NCBI RefSeq assembly: GCF_000954115.1 | Contig: NZ_CP010797.1 | Coordinates: 1,302,001-1,366,000, forward strand | Direction of reading: 5' to 3' | DNA: 64,000 nt | DNA from: Rhodococcus sp. B7740 | GTDB lineage: Bacteria; Actinomycetota; Actinomycetes; Mycobacteriales; Mycobacteriaceae | Shown: in pieces, positions 54,816-63,594 of the stretch | Position numbering within the stretch: the stretch's first letter is position 1 | How the letters are laid out: every line of letters starts with the position of its first letter | The notes under the pieces: generated by a model | Told to the model about the DNA's origin: nothing | Database searches by the model: none | What the model saw: only the letters and a program-made list of their open reading frames with translations | Translations under genes and position numbers: made by a program

Positions 54816-56546
54816 TCAGCCGAGGATCGCGCTCACTGCCTCGCGCGCGGCGGCGGTGCTGTCCGTTTTCAGGGCTGCGGCGGCCGCTTCCTTGCACTGA
54901 TCGAGCGTGACCGTCGCCAGTTTCGAACCCACGTGCGCGACGGCAGCCGATGCAGCGGACAGAGAGGTGATGCCGAGGCCGACCAACACACAGGCCAGGA
55001 GCGGATCGGCAGCGGCCTCGCCGCAGACCCCGACCGGCTTGCCTGCCTTGGCTCCCGCGGCAGCGGTGTGGGCGACCAGTGCCAGTACCGCCGGCTGCCA
55101 CGGATCGGTCAGGCCGGCGAGCTGAGCGGACATACGGTCGGCGGCCATCGTGTACTGCGCCAGGTCGTTGGTGCCGATCGACAGGAAATCGACGTGCTCG
55201 AGGATGTGCTCGGCGAGCAGCGCGGCTGCGGGTACCTCGATCATGACGCCGGGGGTGAGTCCTCGTTCACGGACGTCGGCGGCGAAATCCTTCGCCTCCA
55301 ACGCGGTTGCGATCATCGGAGCCATCACCCACGGGGAGGAGTCGGTCGCCTTCGCGGCTGCCGCGATGCCGTCGAGCTGGCGGTACAGAATCCCGCGGTC
55401 GGCCTCGGCGATGCGGATTCCGCGAATGCCGAGGGCCGGGTTTGCCTCGTCGGGATGCGTGGCGAACCGAAGCGGCTTGTCCGAGCCTGCGTCGAGAGTC
55501 CGCACGACGACCTTCTTGCCCGCGAACGCGTCGAGTACCTGGGCGTAGATCTCGGCCTGCTCGTCGACGGTGGGTTCGGAATCACGGTCGAGGAAGCACA
55601 ATTCGGTACGGAACAGTCCGACGCCGTCCGCTGCACTGGATCGCGCCGCGCGAGCACCGGCACCGTCCTGGACGTTGGCGAGAATGTCGACCGCGTGGCC
55701 GTCGGCGGTGGTACCGGGACCGACCCACTGGGACACCCGGTCGAGCTCGTCGCGGGCGGAGACGACGGCGGCGCGGGCCGTCTCGGCATCGGGTTCGAGT
55801 TCGATCCGGCCGCTGGTGCCGTCCACCGATGCGTTCGTACCCGCGGCGATGTCGTCGAGGCCTGCCACGGCGACGATGCACGGAATGCCCAACTGACGCG
55901 CGATGATCGCGGTGTGGCTGGTCGGACCGCCCAGCGAGGTGGCCAGACCCACGATCAGCGCGGGGTCGAGGCCGGCGGTGTCGGCGGGTGCCAGGTCGTC
56001 GGCGAACAGCACGGACGGTTCGTCCGGCACCGGAACACCGGGCTCCGGAACGCCGAGGATCTCGGCGATGACGCGATCACGGATGTCGCGCAGGTCGGTC
56101 ACGCGCTCTGCCATCAGTCCGCCGAGCTGGGTGAACATCGCGGCGAACTTGTCCGTCGCCGCCGCTGTCGCGGTGACGGCCGAACTGCCCTTGGCGATCG
56201 AGGAGCGCGCGGCTCCCAGCCAGCCGCGGTCCGTTGCCATCGCGGCGTTGGCCGACAGGACTTCCGAGGCAGCTCCGGTCGCCAGCTCCGCGCGACCGCG
56301 CAGTCGAGCGGCGACGGCGTTCGCTGCGGCGTCGAAGACGTCCTTCTCGGCATCTCGATCCGCCTCGGCCACCTCGCCGGTATCGGCAGGGATGGCGGGA
56401 CGGGCACCGGGGCGGATCACGCGGCCGTATCCCACGCCGGGCACGACAGGCGTGCCGTGCAGCGTGGTCTGCGCTGCTCCGGTTCCGGCTGCATCGACTG
56501 TCGTGTCGCTGTGTCCGGTCGAAGCGGTGCTAACCGATCCCGTCAT
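54816..56546 (-). CDS. ptsI: Phosphoenolpyruvate-protein phosphotransferase, enzyme I
   Basis: 576 aa from the ATG at 56546, with GAGGAGG upstream. Enzyme I takes phosphate from PEP and hands it to HPr. The phospho-His is in GGPTSHTAIIARQLGIPCIV (about residue 210). The PEP-binding domain has GVGLFRTELCFLDRDSEPTVDEQ, VVVRTLDAGSDKPL, VMIEVPAAALLAEH, and FLSIGTNDLAQYTMAADR. The active-site Cys is in VGVCGEAAADP. The first 20 residues are an extra low-complexity segment. Divergent from the fru genes. Confidence 0.95.
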   Translation of the reverse strand: MTGSVSTASTGHSDTTVDAAGTGAAQTTLHGTPVVPGVGYGRVIRPGARPAIPADTGEVAEADRDAEKDVFDAAANAVAARLRGRAELATGAASEVLSANAAMATDRGWLGAARSSIAKGSSAVTATAAATDKFAAMFTQLGGLMAERVTDLRDIRDRVIAEILGVPEPGVPVPDEPSVLFADDLAPADTAGLDPALIVGLATSLGGPTSHTAIIARQLGIPCIVAVAGLDDIAAGTNASVDGTSGRIELEPDAETARAAVVSARDELDRVSQWVGPGTTADGHAVDILANVQDGAGARAARSSAADGVGLFRTELCFLDRDSEPTVDEQAEIYAQVLDAFAGKKVVVRTLDAGSDKPLRFATHPDEANPALGIRGIRIAEADRGILYRQLDGIAAAAKATDSSPWVMAPMIATALEAKDFAADVRERGLTPGVMIEVPAAALLAEHILEHVDFLSIGTNDLAQYTMAADRMSAQLAGLTDPWQPAVLALVAHTAAAGAKAGKPVGVCGEAAADPLLACVLVGLGITSLSAASAAVAHVGSKLATVTLDQCKEAAAAALKTDSTAAAREAVSAILG

Positions 56547-56635
56547 GTGGTCCTCCTCGGATCCTGCGTGAACAAAGGTCTTCGTACTGTCCGGCGAGCT
56601 GTGGTGGGGGCCATCAGTCGCTTGTGTTGTGACCG

Positions 56636-56681
56636 AGATTACTCCAAACCCTTGACATGTCAACACACACGGGCGTAAAAC
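56636..56681. promoter_or_regulatory. Divergent overlapping promoters of ptsI and the fru operon
   Basis: TTGACATGTCAA (56652-56663) is a perfect palindrome that supplies a -35 hexamer in both directions. For ptsI the minus strand continues 16 bases to TAATCT (56641-56636). For the fru side TTGACA at 56652-56657 is 18 bases from TAAAAC (56676-56681), a weak -10. The two -35 hexamers are adjacent and back to back, so RNA polymerase could probably not use both at once. Confidence 0.6.
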
Positions 56682-56700
56682 AACATAAAGCAACATCAAC
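56681..56700. promoter_or_regulatory. Tandem 10-bp direct repeat, likely DeoR-family operator
   Basis: Two copies of CAACATNAAN (CAACATAAAG and CAACATCAAC) stand one helical turn apart, directly upstream of the DeoR gene. This is the sort of repeat bound by sugar-phosphate-responsive DeoR regulators. Confidence 0.45.
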
Positions 56701-56716
56701 GAGGAAGGAGACGCAG

Positions 56717-57484
56717 GTGTACGCAGAAGAACGACAGCACTCCATAGCCGAACTCATCAGCACCCAGGGCCGCGTCTCCGTCAACGATCTCTCCGCCACC
56801 TACGGCGTCACAACGGAAACCGTGCGCCGCGACCTCGCCACCCTCGATCGAATGGGTGTCGTGCGCCGCGTCCACGGTGGCGCAGTGCCCGCATCGGCCC
56901 TGACCACACTCGAACCGGGCGTCTCGGAACGAGAGTTCACCCGGGCCGATCAGAAGGACGCGATCGCGGCCGCCGCCCTGTCCTTCCTCCCTCCCGTCGG
57001 AGGCAGCGCCGTGTTCGATGCCGGCACCACAACCGGTCGACTTGCCGGTTTGCTTCCTCACGATCGCGAACTGACGTTGGTGACCAACTCGGTCCCGATC
57101 GCCGCGCGCGCCGCAACGATGTCGAATGTCAACCTTCGACTACTCGGCGGGCGGGTACGCGGGACCACCCAGGCGGCAGTCGGCGACGAAGCGCTGAGTG
57201 CCCTCGAATGGCTCCGGGTGGACGTCGCGTTCATCGGCACAAATGCCATCAGCGTCGGGCACGGACTGTCCACTCCCGACAGCGACGAGGCAGCCGTCAA
57301 GCGTGCCATGGTCGAGGCAGCCAATCATGTCGTGGTGCTGGCGGATTCGTCGAAGATCGGCCGCGAGCATCTGGTCAGCTTCGCCCGAGTGGGCTCCATC
57401 GATGTCATCGTCACCGATAGCGACATCTCGATCAATGACCGAAAGAATCTCAGCGACAAAGGAATCGAGGTGGTGATCGCATGA
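56717..57484 (+). CDS. DeoR-family transcriptional regulator of fructose PTS
   Basis: 255 aa from a GTG with AAGGAG upstream. N-terminal helix-turn-helix (STQGRVSVNDLSATYGVTTETVRRDLATLDRMGVVRRVHGGA), followed by the DeoR sensor domain with FDAGTTTGRLAGLLP and VTNSVPIAARAA. Sugar-phosphates such as fructose-1-phosphate are typical inducers. The stop overlaps the fruK start (ATGA), so it is co-transcribed with the genes it probably controls. Confidence 0.92.
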   Translation: MYAEERQHSIAELISTQGRVSVNDLSATYGVTTETVRRDLATLDRMGVVRRVHGGAVPASALTTLEPGVSEREFTRADQKDAIAAAALSFLPPVGGSAVFDAGTTTGRLAGLLPHDRELTLVTNSVPIAARAATMSNVNLRLLGGRVRGTTQAAVGDEALSALEWLRVDVAFIGTNAISVGHGLSTPDSDEAAVKRAMVEAANHVVVLADSSKIGREHLVSFARVGSIDVIVTDSDISINDRKNLSDKGIEVVIA

Positions 57485-58491
57485 TGGTCACACTCACGGC
57501 CAACCCGAGCATGGACCGGACGGTCACACTCGACACGCCGCTCGTCCGTGGCGGCGTCCACCGGGCATCGACGTCGGCCATCGACCCAGGAGGCAAGGGC
57601 GTCAACGTCGCTCGCGTTCTCGGCGGATCGGGAGTCGGGGCGTTGGCAGTTCTCCCGGCCAACGTCGGAGACCCCCTGCTCGACGCGATGGCCGCGAAGG
57701 GAGTGCGGTATTCCGCGGTTCCGACGTCGGGTCCGGCGCGGACCAACATCACGGTGAGCGAAGTCGGTGGCACCACCACCAAGATCAACGAGCCCGGTGC
57801 CACGGTGTCGGAGCGGACCCGTGCTGAGCTGCGGGAGCGGATCCTCGCTCTCGCAGTCGATGCCGAATGGGTGGTTCTCTCCGGTTCGCTCCCGCCGGGC
57901 CTCCCCGTCGACTGGTATGCCGAGCTCGTCACTGCCCTGCGTGCCACGTCGGCGAAAGTCGCGGTGGACACCTCCGACGAGCCACTGCTCGCTCTCGCCG
58001 CTGCCTTCCCGGAGTCGGCACCCGATCTGATCAAACCCAATTCCGAGGAACTCGCCCAACTCACCGGGTACGATTCCGAAGAGCTGGAAAGCGCAGCGGC
58101 GCAGGGTGATCCGACGGCTGCCATCGCAGCCAGCACGATCCTTCTCGGCCGAGGCGTCGGCGCGGTACTTGCCACTCTCGGCAGTGCCGGAGCCGTACTG
58201 GTCACCGAGGACGGTTCCTGGTACGCCAGCCCGCCCCCGATCACCGCGGTCAGCACGGTCGGCGCAGGCGATTCCTCGCTCGCCGGCTACATCCTCGCCG
58301 ACGCCGAGAACTGTTCCGACGCAGACAAACTCCGCCGCGCCGTCGCCTACGGAACGGCAGCGACCGCGCTTCCAGGCACCACGCTTCCCCTGCCCGAGCA
58401 GACCCACCCGAATTCGGTGACGGTCCGTGCGCTCGACATCCCCACCTCCGTCACTCCGTCCACGCTCTCCCCTTCTTCGAACCGTCTCTAG
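57481..58491 (+). CDS. fruK: 1-Phosphofructokinase
   Basis: 336 aa. A PfkB-family kinase: LTANPSMDRTVTLDTPLVRGGVHR and the GG motif DPGGKGVNVARVLGGSG in the first half, and STVGAGDSSLAGYI with the catalytic Asp near the end. Encoded between the DeoR regulator and the fructose PTS, so it converts fructose-1-phosphate to fructose-1,6-bisphosphate. It overlaps the regulator gene by 4 bases and ends 9 bases before fruA. Confidence 0.94.
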   Translation: MMVTLTANPSMDRTVTLDTPLVRGGVHRASTSAIDPGGKGVNVARVLGGSGVGALAVLPANVGDPLLDAMAAKGVRYSAVPTSGPARTNITVSEVGGTTTKINEPGATVSERTRAELRERILALAVDAEWVVLSGSLPPGLPVDWYAELVTALRATSAKVAVDTSDEPLLALAAAFPESAPDLIKPNSEELAQLTGYDSEELESAAAQGDPTAAIAASTILLGRGVGAVLATLGSAGAVLVTEDGSWYASPPPITAVSTVGAGDSSLAGYILADAENCSDADKLRRAVAYGTAATALPGTTLPLPEQTHPNSVTVRALDIPTSVTPSTLSPSSNRL

Positions 58492-58500
58492 GAGCCTGCA

Positions 58501-60546
58501 ATGTCCACCCCCACCGAAGATCAGCAGATCATCGCCGAGGATCTGATCCTCCTCGACGCCGATCTCGGCGAGTCCAAGGAAGCCGTCATCGAACGCCTCG
58601 CAGGCGTTCTGGCTTCCGCGGGTCGCGCAACCGAAACCGATGCCCTGCGCGACGCCGCTCTGGCCCGCGAGGCGCAGTCGGCAACCGGCCTGCCCGGCGG
58701 CATCGCCATCCCGCACTGCCGCTCCGAAGCGGTCACCTCGGCCTCTCTCGGATTCGCCCGTCTGAACCCTAAGGTCGACTTCGGTGCCCCCGACGGCCCC
58801 GCGGACCTGGTGTTCCTCATCGCCGCTCCTGCCGGTGCCGGTTCGGCCCACATGAAGCTGCTCTCGAGCCTTGCGCGCGCACTGGTGAAGCCGGAATTCG
58901 TCACCTCCCTGCGCAACGCGTCCTCGGCCGCCGAGATCGTCACCCTCGTCGACGGGGTCATCAACCCCGCCGCCAAGCCGCCCGTGACGGCCCCGGCCGC
59001 AGCTCCCGTGTCGACTGCCAAGCACAGCGCGGCCGCCACCCCGGCCGAGACCGCTGCCCCGAAGCACATCGTCGCAGTCACCGCCTGCCCCACCGGAATT
59101 GCGCACACCTACATGGCTGCCGATTCACTCGTCGCAGCGGGCGAGCGTGCCGGAGTCACCGTTCACGTCGAGACCCAGGGCTCGAGCGGCAGCACGCCGC
59201 TGGACCCCTCGATCATCGCCGGAGCCGAAGCAGTCATCTTCGCCACCGATGTGGGCGTCAAGGGTAGGGAGAGGTTCGCCGGTAAGCCCGTCATCTCCTC
59301 GGGCGTCAAGCGCGCCATCAACGAGCCCGACGTCATGCTCACCGAAGCCCTTCGCGCTGCACTGAACCCGGACGCAGCCCGCGTCGGCGGTACCGCAGTG
59401 GCCGCAGGCTCCACCGAATCCGCGGGCGAACTCGGCTGGGGCACCCGCATCCGCCAGATTCTCTTGACCGGCGTCAGCTACATGATTCCGTTCGTCGCCG
59501 CCGGCGGTCTGCTGATCGCCCTCGGCTTTCTGCTCGGCGGATACGAGATCTCCGGAGTTGCCGAGGACATCGTCGTCAACAACTCCATCACCTCCCTGCC
59601 CGAAGGCGGAATCGCCGCCTACCTCGGTGCCGTGCTCTTCCAGATCGGCGCACTGTCCTTCAGCTTCCTGGTGCCCGCACTGGCCGGCTACATCTCCTAC
59701 GCCATCGCCGACAGGCCGGGACTCGCGCCAGGCTTCACCGCCGGTGCCGTGGCCGTTCTCGTCGGCGCAGGCTTCATCGGCGGCCTCGTCGGTGGTCTCA
59801 TCGCCGGCTTCGTCGCACTGTGGATCAGCAAATGGAAGATCCCCGCGGTACTGCGTGGCCTGATGCCCGTCGTCATCATCCCGCTGTTCGCCACCCTCAT
59901 CGTCGGCGCGATCATGTTCCTGCTGCTCGGCAAGCCGCTCGCCGCGATCACCAGCGGACTGACCGACTGGCTCAACGGTCTCAGCGGCTCCTCGGTCATC
60001 ATCCTCGGCATCATTCTCGGCCTGATGATGTGCTTCGACCTCGGCGGACCGGTCAACAAGGCTGCCTACGCATTCGCAACCGCAGGCCTGTCGGTCACCG
60101 ATACCGCATCACTGCGCATCATGGCAGCTGTCATGGCCGCAGGTATGGTGCCGCCGCTGGCCATGGCACTGGCCTCGACCGTTCGCTCGCGTCTGTTCAC
60201 CGAAGCCGAGCGTGAGAACGGCAAGGCTGCCTGGTTCCTCGGGGCAGCATTCATCTCCGAGGGTGCGATTCCGTTCGCCGCGGCGGACCCGTTCCGCGTC
60301 ATCCCCTCGATGATGGCCGGCGGCGCAGTCACCGGTGCCATGATCATGGCCTTCGACGTCACCCTCAGCGCTCCCCACGGCGGAATCTTCGTGTTCTTCG
60401 CCATCGGAAACATCCTGTGGTTCATCGTGTCTCTGGCCGTCGGCACCATCGTCTCGGCGTTCCTGGTCGTCTCGGCCAAGCAGTTCGTCAAGGGCAAGAA
60501 CGCCCCGACCGAGGCCGAGCTCGATCCGGCACTCGCCACCGTCTGA
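58501..60546 (+). CDS. fruA: Fructose-specific PTS enzyme IIABC
   Basis: 681 aa, domain order A-B-C. IIA phospho-His in GIAIPHCRSEAVTSASLGFA (about residue 72). IIB Cys in AVTACPTGIAHTYMAADSLV (about 197). IIC (about 310-670) has about eight to ten transmembrane helices with GGAVTGAMIMAFDVTLSAPHGG in the last part. It takes up fructose and delivers fructose-1-phosphate to fruK. An alanine/proline-rich linker joins A and B. No IIM-like extra domain is seen. Confidence 0.95.
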   Translation: MSTPTEDQQIIAEDLILLDADLGESKEAVIERLAGVLASAGRATETDALRDAALAREAQSATGLPGGIAIPHCRSEAVTSASLGFARLNPKVDFGAPDGPADLVFLIAAPAGAGSAHMKLLSSLARALVKPEFVTSLRNASSAAEIVTLVDGVINPAAKPPVTAPAAAPVSTAKHSAAATPAETAAPKHIVAVTACPTGIAHTYMAADSLVAAGERAGVTVHVETQGSSGSTPLDPSIIAGAEAVIFATDVGVKGRERFAGKPVISSGVKRAINEPDVMLTEALRAALNPDAARVGGTAVAAGSTESAGELGWGTRIRQILLTGVSYMIPFVAAGGLLIALGFLLGGYEISGVAEDIVVNNSITSLPEGGIAAYLGAVLFQIGALSFSFLVPALAGYISYAIADRPGLAPGFTAGAVAVLVGAGFIGGLVGGLIAGFVALWISKWKIPAVLRGLMPVVIIPLFATLIVGAIMFLLLGKPLAAITSGLTDWLNGLSGSSVIILGIILGLMMCFDLGGPVNKAAYAFATAGLSVTDTASLRIMAAVMAAGMVPPLAMALASTVRSRLFTEAERENGKAAWFLGAAFISEGAIPFAAADPFRVIPSMMAGGAVTGAMIMAFDVTLSAPHGGIFVFFAIGNILWFIVSLAVGTIVSAFLVVSAKQFVKGKNAPTEAELDPALATV

Positions 60547-60589
60547 CACTCGCTACGATCGCAACAACCCCACTACGAAGGAGCACCAC

Positions 60590-60847
60590 ATGCCCAGCAC
60601 CACAGTCGCCGTCGGATCCTCGATCGGTCTGCACGCTCGACCCGCAGCACTGATCGCCGACGCCGTCGCCGAAGCCGGCGTGGACGTCACCCTCGCAGTG
60701 GCCGACTCCGAGCCCGTGGACGCAGGTTCGGCCCTGATGATCATGACGCTCGGTGCCACCAAGGGCACCGAGGTCACCGTCAGCAGCGACGACCAGGCAG
60801 CACACGACAAGGTGGTCGCCCTCGTCGAAGCGGACTTGGATGCCTGA
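60590..60847 (+). CDS. ptsH: Phosphocarrier protein HPr
   Basis: 85 aa, ATG with AAGGAG upstream. The phospho-His is His15 in SSIGLHARPAALIADAV. A Ser stands in DAGSALMIMTLGATKG at the region of HPr Ser46, but the usual regulatory environment is altered, so Ser phosphorylation is unlikely. It completes the PTS chain with ptsI and fruA. Confidence 0.95.
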   Translation: MPSTTVAVGSSIGLHARPAALIADAVAEAGVDVTLAVADSEPVDAGSALMIMTLGATKGTEVTVSSDDQAAHDKVVALVEADLDA

Positions 60848-60868
60848 CCAGACTGTTCGGCCAAGTGC

Positions 60869-61960
60869 CTAGCGAGAACGCATCGATCGCCGGACGGTGA
60901 ATCCCACCGCTCCGGCGATCAGCACCACACCGGCAGCGACGGCCGCTCGGAATGTCCATTCCGAGTCCGTCGCTGTCGGCGTCTGTGCCGACTGTTCGGG
61001 AACGACGGTCGGCGATACCGGCTCCACAGCAACAGGTTCGGGGGCAGACATCTCGAGATCGACCGCGTCGGGGACCCGCAGGATCGGCGGAAGCGTTGCC
61101 TCCGCGGATCCGAATCCGGCCTCGGATGCGATGAGCAAGGAACCGTCGTCGGTGAAGACCAGAGCCTCGCCCTGCGGCTGGTCGGGCAGCGGCACCACGG
61201 CGCGAGGCGCTGTCGGATCGACCAATGCCGACGCGATGTCCCCGTCCGGCACGCGGAACAGGTAGGCGTCGGTGTAGGTGCGCACTGCGGCCACGGCACC
61301 GTCGGCGCTCACCGCTCCCCCGGTCGCCAGTATCGATCCGACCACGAACGGCGGCCCACCGACCGTGTCGGTTGCCGTGAACGCCAGTTCTCCGACCTTG
61401 CGCATCGGCGTCGGGCCAGGGCTGGTCAGATCGGCGACGGATTCGTCGCCGGCAGGTACGTACACCCCGCTCACGCCCCAGAGTGCCTTGGTCACGATCA
61501 CCGGCCTACCACCGGGCTCGATCAGTATCGTCTCGGCGTCGTGCGCGCCGTCGGGGTAGGTCAGTCGGTACAGTTCTCCCGCGCCCGAGGCCGGGTCCAT
61601 TCGCGTCAATGCCACTGTCTCGCGGCGCATCCGATTGTCGCCGATGTCCGCCAACCACAGCGAGCCGTCGTACGACGTCAGGTCCTCGACGTCGTACGGG
61701 TCGACGGGCACGTCGATCGATCGCGTGACCGCGCAATCGGCACCGAGCACCGCGACCCGATCGTCGGCTCCGCTGTCTCCGATCGCGTAGAGGACGCCGT
61801 CGATCGAGGTCAGCCCCGACAACTCCGCGAGTCCAGGATCGGTTGGACCACAATAGGTTTCGGTCTCGATCGGTGCACCCGAGGCGACTCCCCCGATTGC
61901 GGCGGCCGAGGCCACGACAGCCACGACAGCACCTCGGGCCACCAGCCGTGGTCCCACCAC
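60869..61960 (-). CDS. Membrane-anchored extracytoplasmic protein, beta-propeller-like
   Basis: 363 aa from a GTG. A signal sequence (MVGPRLVARGAVVAVVASAAAIGGVASGA) precedes a repeat-rich domain (residues 30-300) with GVLYAIGDSGADDRVAVLG, GSLWLADIGDNRMRRE, EALVFTDDGSLLIASEAGFG, an arrangement like a six-bladed propeller. A Pro/Thr-rich stalk follows, and a C-terminal transmembrane helix (about 338-356) with a basic tail. Function unknown. It starts 5 bases after the hflX stop on the same strand, so the two are probably one unit. Confidence 0.75.
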   Translation of the reverse strand: MVGPRLVARGAVVAVVASAAAIGGVASGAPIETETYCGPTDPGLAELSGLTSIDGVLYAIGDSGADDRVAVLGADCAVTRSIDVPVDPYDVEDLTSYDGSLWLADIGDNRMRRETVALTRMDPASGAGELYRLTYPDGAHDAETILIEPGGRPVIVTKALWGVSGVYVPAGDESVADLTSPGPTPMRKVGELAFTATDTVGGPPFVVGSILATGGAVSADGAVAAVRTYTDAYLFRVPDGDIASALVDPTAPRAVVPLPDQPQGEALVFTDDGSLLIASEAGFGSAEATLPPILRVPDAVDLEMSAPEPVAVEPVSPTVVPEQSAQTPTATDSEWTFRAAVAAGVVLIAGAVGFTVRRSMRSR

Positions 61961-61965
61961 CGAGG

Positions 61966-63516
61966 TCAGACGCTGGGCACGATCGCCGTGAATTCGACGA
62001 GCGCCGCCGCAAGCGATTGCGGCACACGAGCTTCCACACGCGTGCCCTCTTCCTCGTGGGCCGTCTTCACGATCCGGCCGTCGGTGTGGATTCGCGCGAC
62101 CAGATCACCACGGGTGTAGGGCACGAGAACATCGACCAACACGTCCGGCTCGGACAGAATCTCGGCCAGATGATCTCGCAGAGCGTCGATTCCCTCGCCG
62201 GTCTTGGCCGAGACGAATCGAGCGCCGTCGAGCAGCCCACGCAGCTGAGTCAGTTGAACCGGATCGGCAGCGTCGATCTTGTTGACCACCAACAACTCCG
62301 GCGGCATCTTCGCGTCCTGCTCGCGAACCACCTCGGTGATCACCTCACGCACGGCCTTGATCTGATCGATCGGAAGAGGATCCGAACCGTCGACCACGTG
62401 CAGCAGCAGATCTGCATCGGTGACCTCCTCGAGCGTCGAGCGGAACGCCTCGACCAACTGAGTCGGAAGATGCCGAACGAAGCCGACCGTATCGGTCAGC
62501 ACGATCTCGCGACCGTCCTCGAGCGTCGACTTGCGCGTGGTGGGATCGAGGGTGGCGAACAGAGCGTTCTGAACCAACACACCGGATCCGGTCAGCGCAT
62601 TGAGCAGACTCGACTTGCCTGCGTTGGTGTAGCCCACGATAGCGATCGACGGCACCGTACCGCTCAGGCGCTGTTCGCGTTTGGTGTCGCGGGCCTGCTT
62701 CATGCCCTTGATCTCACGGCGCAGCTTGGCCATGCGCTCACGGATGCGTCGACGGTCGGTCTCGATCTTCGTCTCACCCGGTCCGCGCAGACCCACACCA
62801 CCATTGCTGCCTGCCCGTCCACCGGCCTGCCGCGACATGGATTCGCCCCAGCCGCGAAGCCTGGGCAACATGTATTCCATCTGCGCGAACGCGACCTGCG
62901 CCTTGCCTTCTCGTGAGGTCGCGTGCTGGGCGAAGATGTCGAGGATCAGCGCGGTGCGGTCGATGACCTTGACCTTGACGACCTTCTCCAGCGCATTGAG
63001 CTGAGCAGGGGTCAGTTCACCGTCGCAGATGACCGTGTCGGCGCCGGTCGCGAGGACGATGTCGCGCACCTCCTTGGCCTTACCGGAACCGATGTACGTC
63101 GCGGCATCGGGCTTGTCACGTCGCTGCATCAGCGCTTCGAGCACCTCCGAGCCGGCGGTCTCGGCCAATGCAGCCAGTTCGGTCATGCTGGACTCGGCCT
63201 GCGCGGCCGTACCGGTGGTCCAGACTCCGACCAGCACAACGCGTTCGAGCCGCAGCTGCCGGTACTCGACCTCGGTGACGTCGGTGAGCTCGGTGGACAG
63301 GCCGGCCACTCGACGCAGCGCGGTGCGGTCTTCGAGCTGCATGTCGCCGGAGGACGGGGAATTCTCGTCGCCCAGCGGAGACCGAGCCAGTCGTCTCGAC
63401 CACGCGTCGGACTCTTCACGGGTCCAGGCGGATTCGGTTTCGGGAGCGCCGTCGATGTCGTCGCGACCGTCGTCGACCGGCTCGCCTGCAGGGGATGTTT
63501 CATGTGAGTTCGTCAT
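61966..63516 (-). CDS. hflX: Ribosome-associated GTPase HflX
   Basis: 516 aa from the ATG at 63516. The N-terminal HflX domain includes DAATYIGSGKAKEVRDIV, followed by a helical linker (ERMAKLRREIKGMKQARDTK). The GTPase domain has G1 GYTNAGKSSLLN, G3 DTVGFVRHLPTQLVEAF and G4 NKID. HflX splits stalled ribosomes under stress. The N-terminal 80 residues are acidic and less conserved. Counterpart of Rv2725c; dapF lies immediately upstream. Confidence 0.94.
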   Translation of the reverse strand: MTNSHETSPAGEPVDDGRDDIDGAPETESAWTREESDAWSRRLARSPLGDENSPSSGDMQLEDRTALRRVAGLSTELTDVTEVEYRQLRLERVVLVGVWTTGTAAQAESSMTELAALAETAGSEVLEALMQRRDKPDAATYIGSGKAKEVRDIVLATGADTVICDGELTPAQLNALEKVVKVKVIDRTALILDIFAQHATSREGKAQVAFAQMEYMLPRLRGWGESMSRQAGGRAGSNGGVGLRGPGETKIETDRRRIRERMAKLRREIKGMKQARDTKREQRLSGTVPSIAIVGYTNAGKSSLLNALTGSGVLVQNALFATLDPTTRKSTLEDGREIVLTDTVGFVRHLPTQLVEAFRSTLEEVTDADLLLHVVDGSDPLPIDQIKAVREVITEVVREQDAKMPPELLVVNKIDAADPVQLTQLRGLLDGARFVSAKTGEGIDALRDHLAEILSEPDVLVDVLVPYTRGDLVARIHTDGRIVKTAHEEEGTRVEARVPQSLAAALVEFTAIVPSV

Positions 63517-63594
63517 ACGAGCTCCATGATCCACGAAAAGCCCAGCGTATGCACGCGGGTTTCGGTCACGTGGGTGCCGAGGCCTGCGCGATCG

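Noticed and set aside
54567..56678. 703-residue plus-strand frame opposite ptsI
   Set aside because: Antisense to enzyme I, which has all its catalytic motifs on the minus strand; the plus frame has no recognisable fold.
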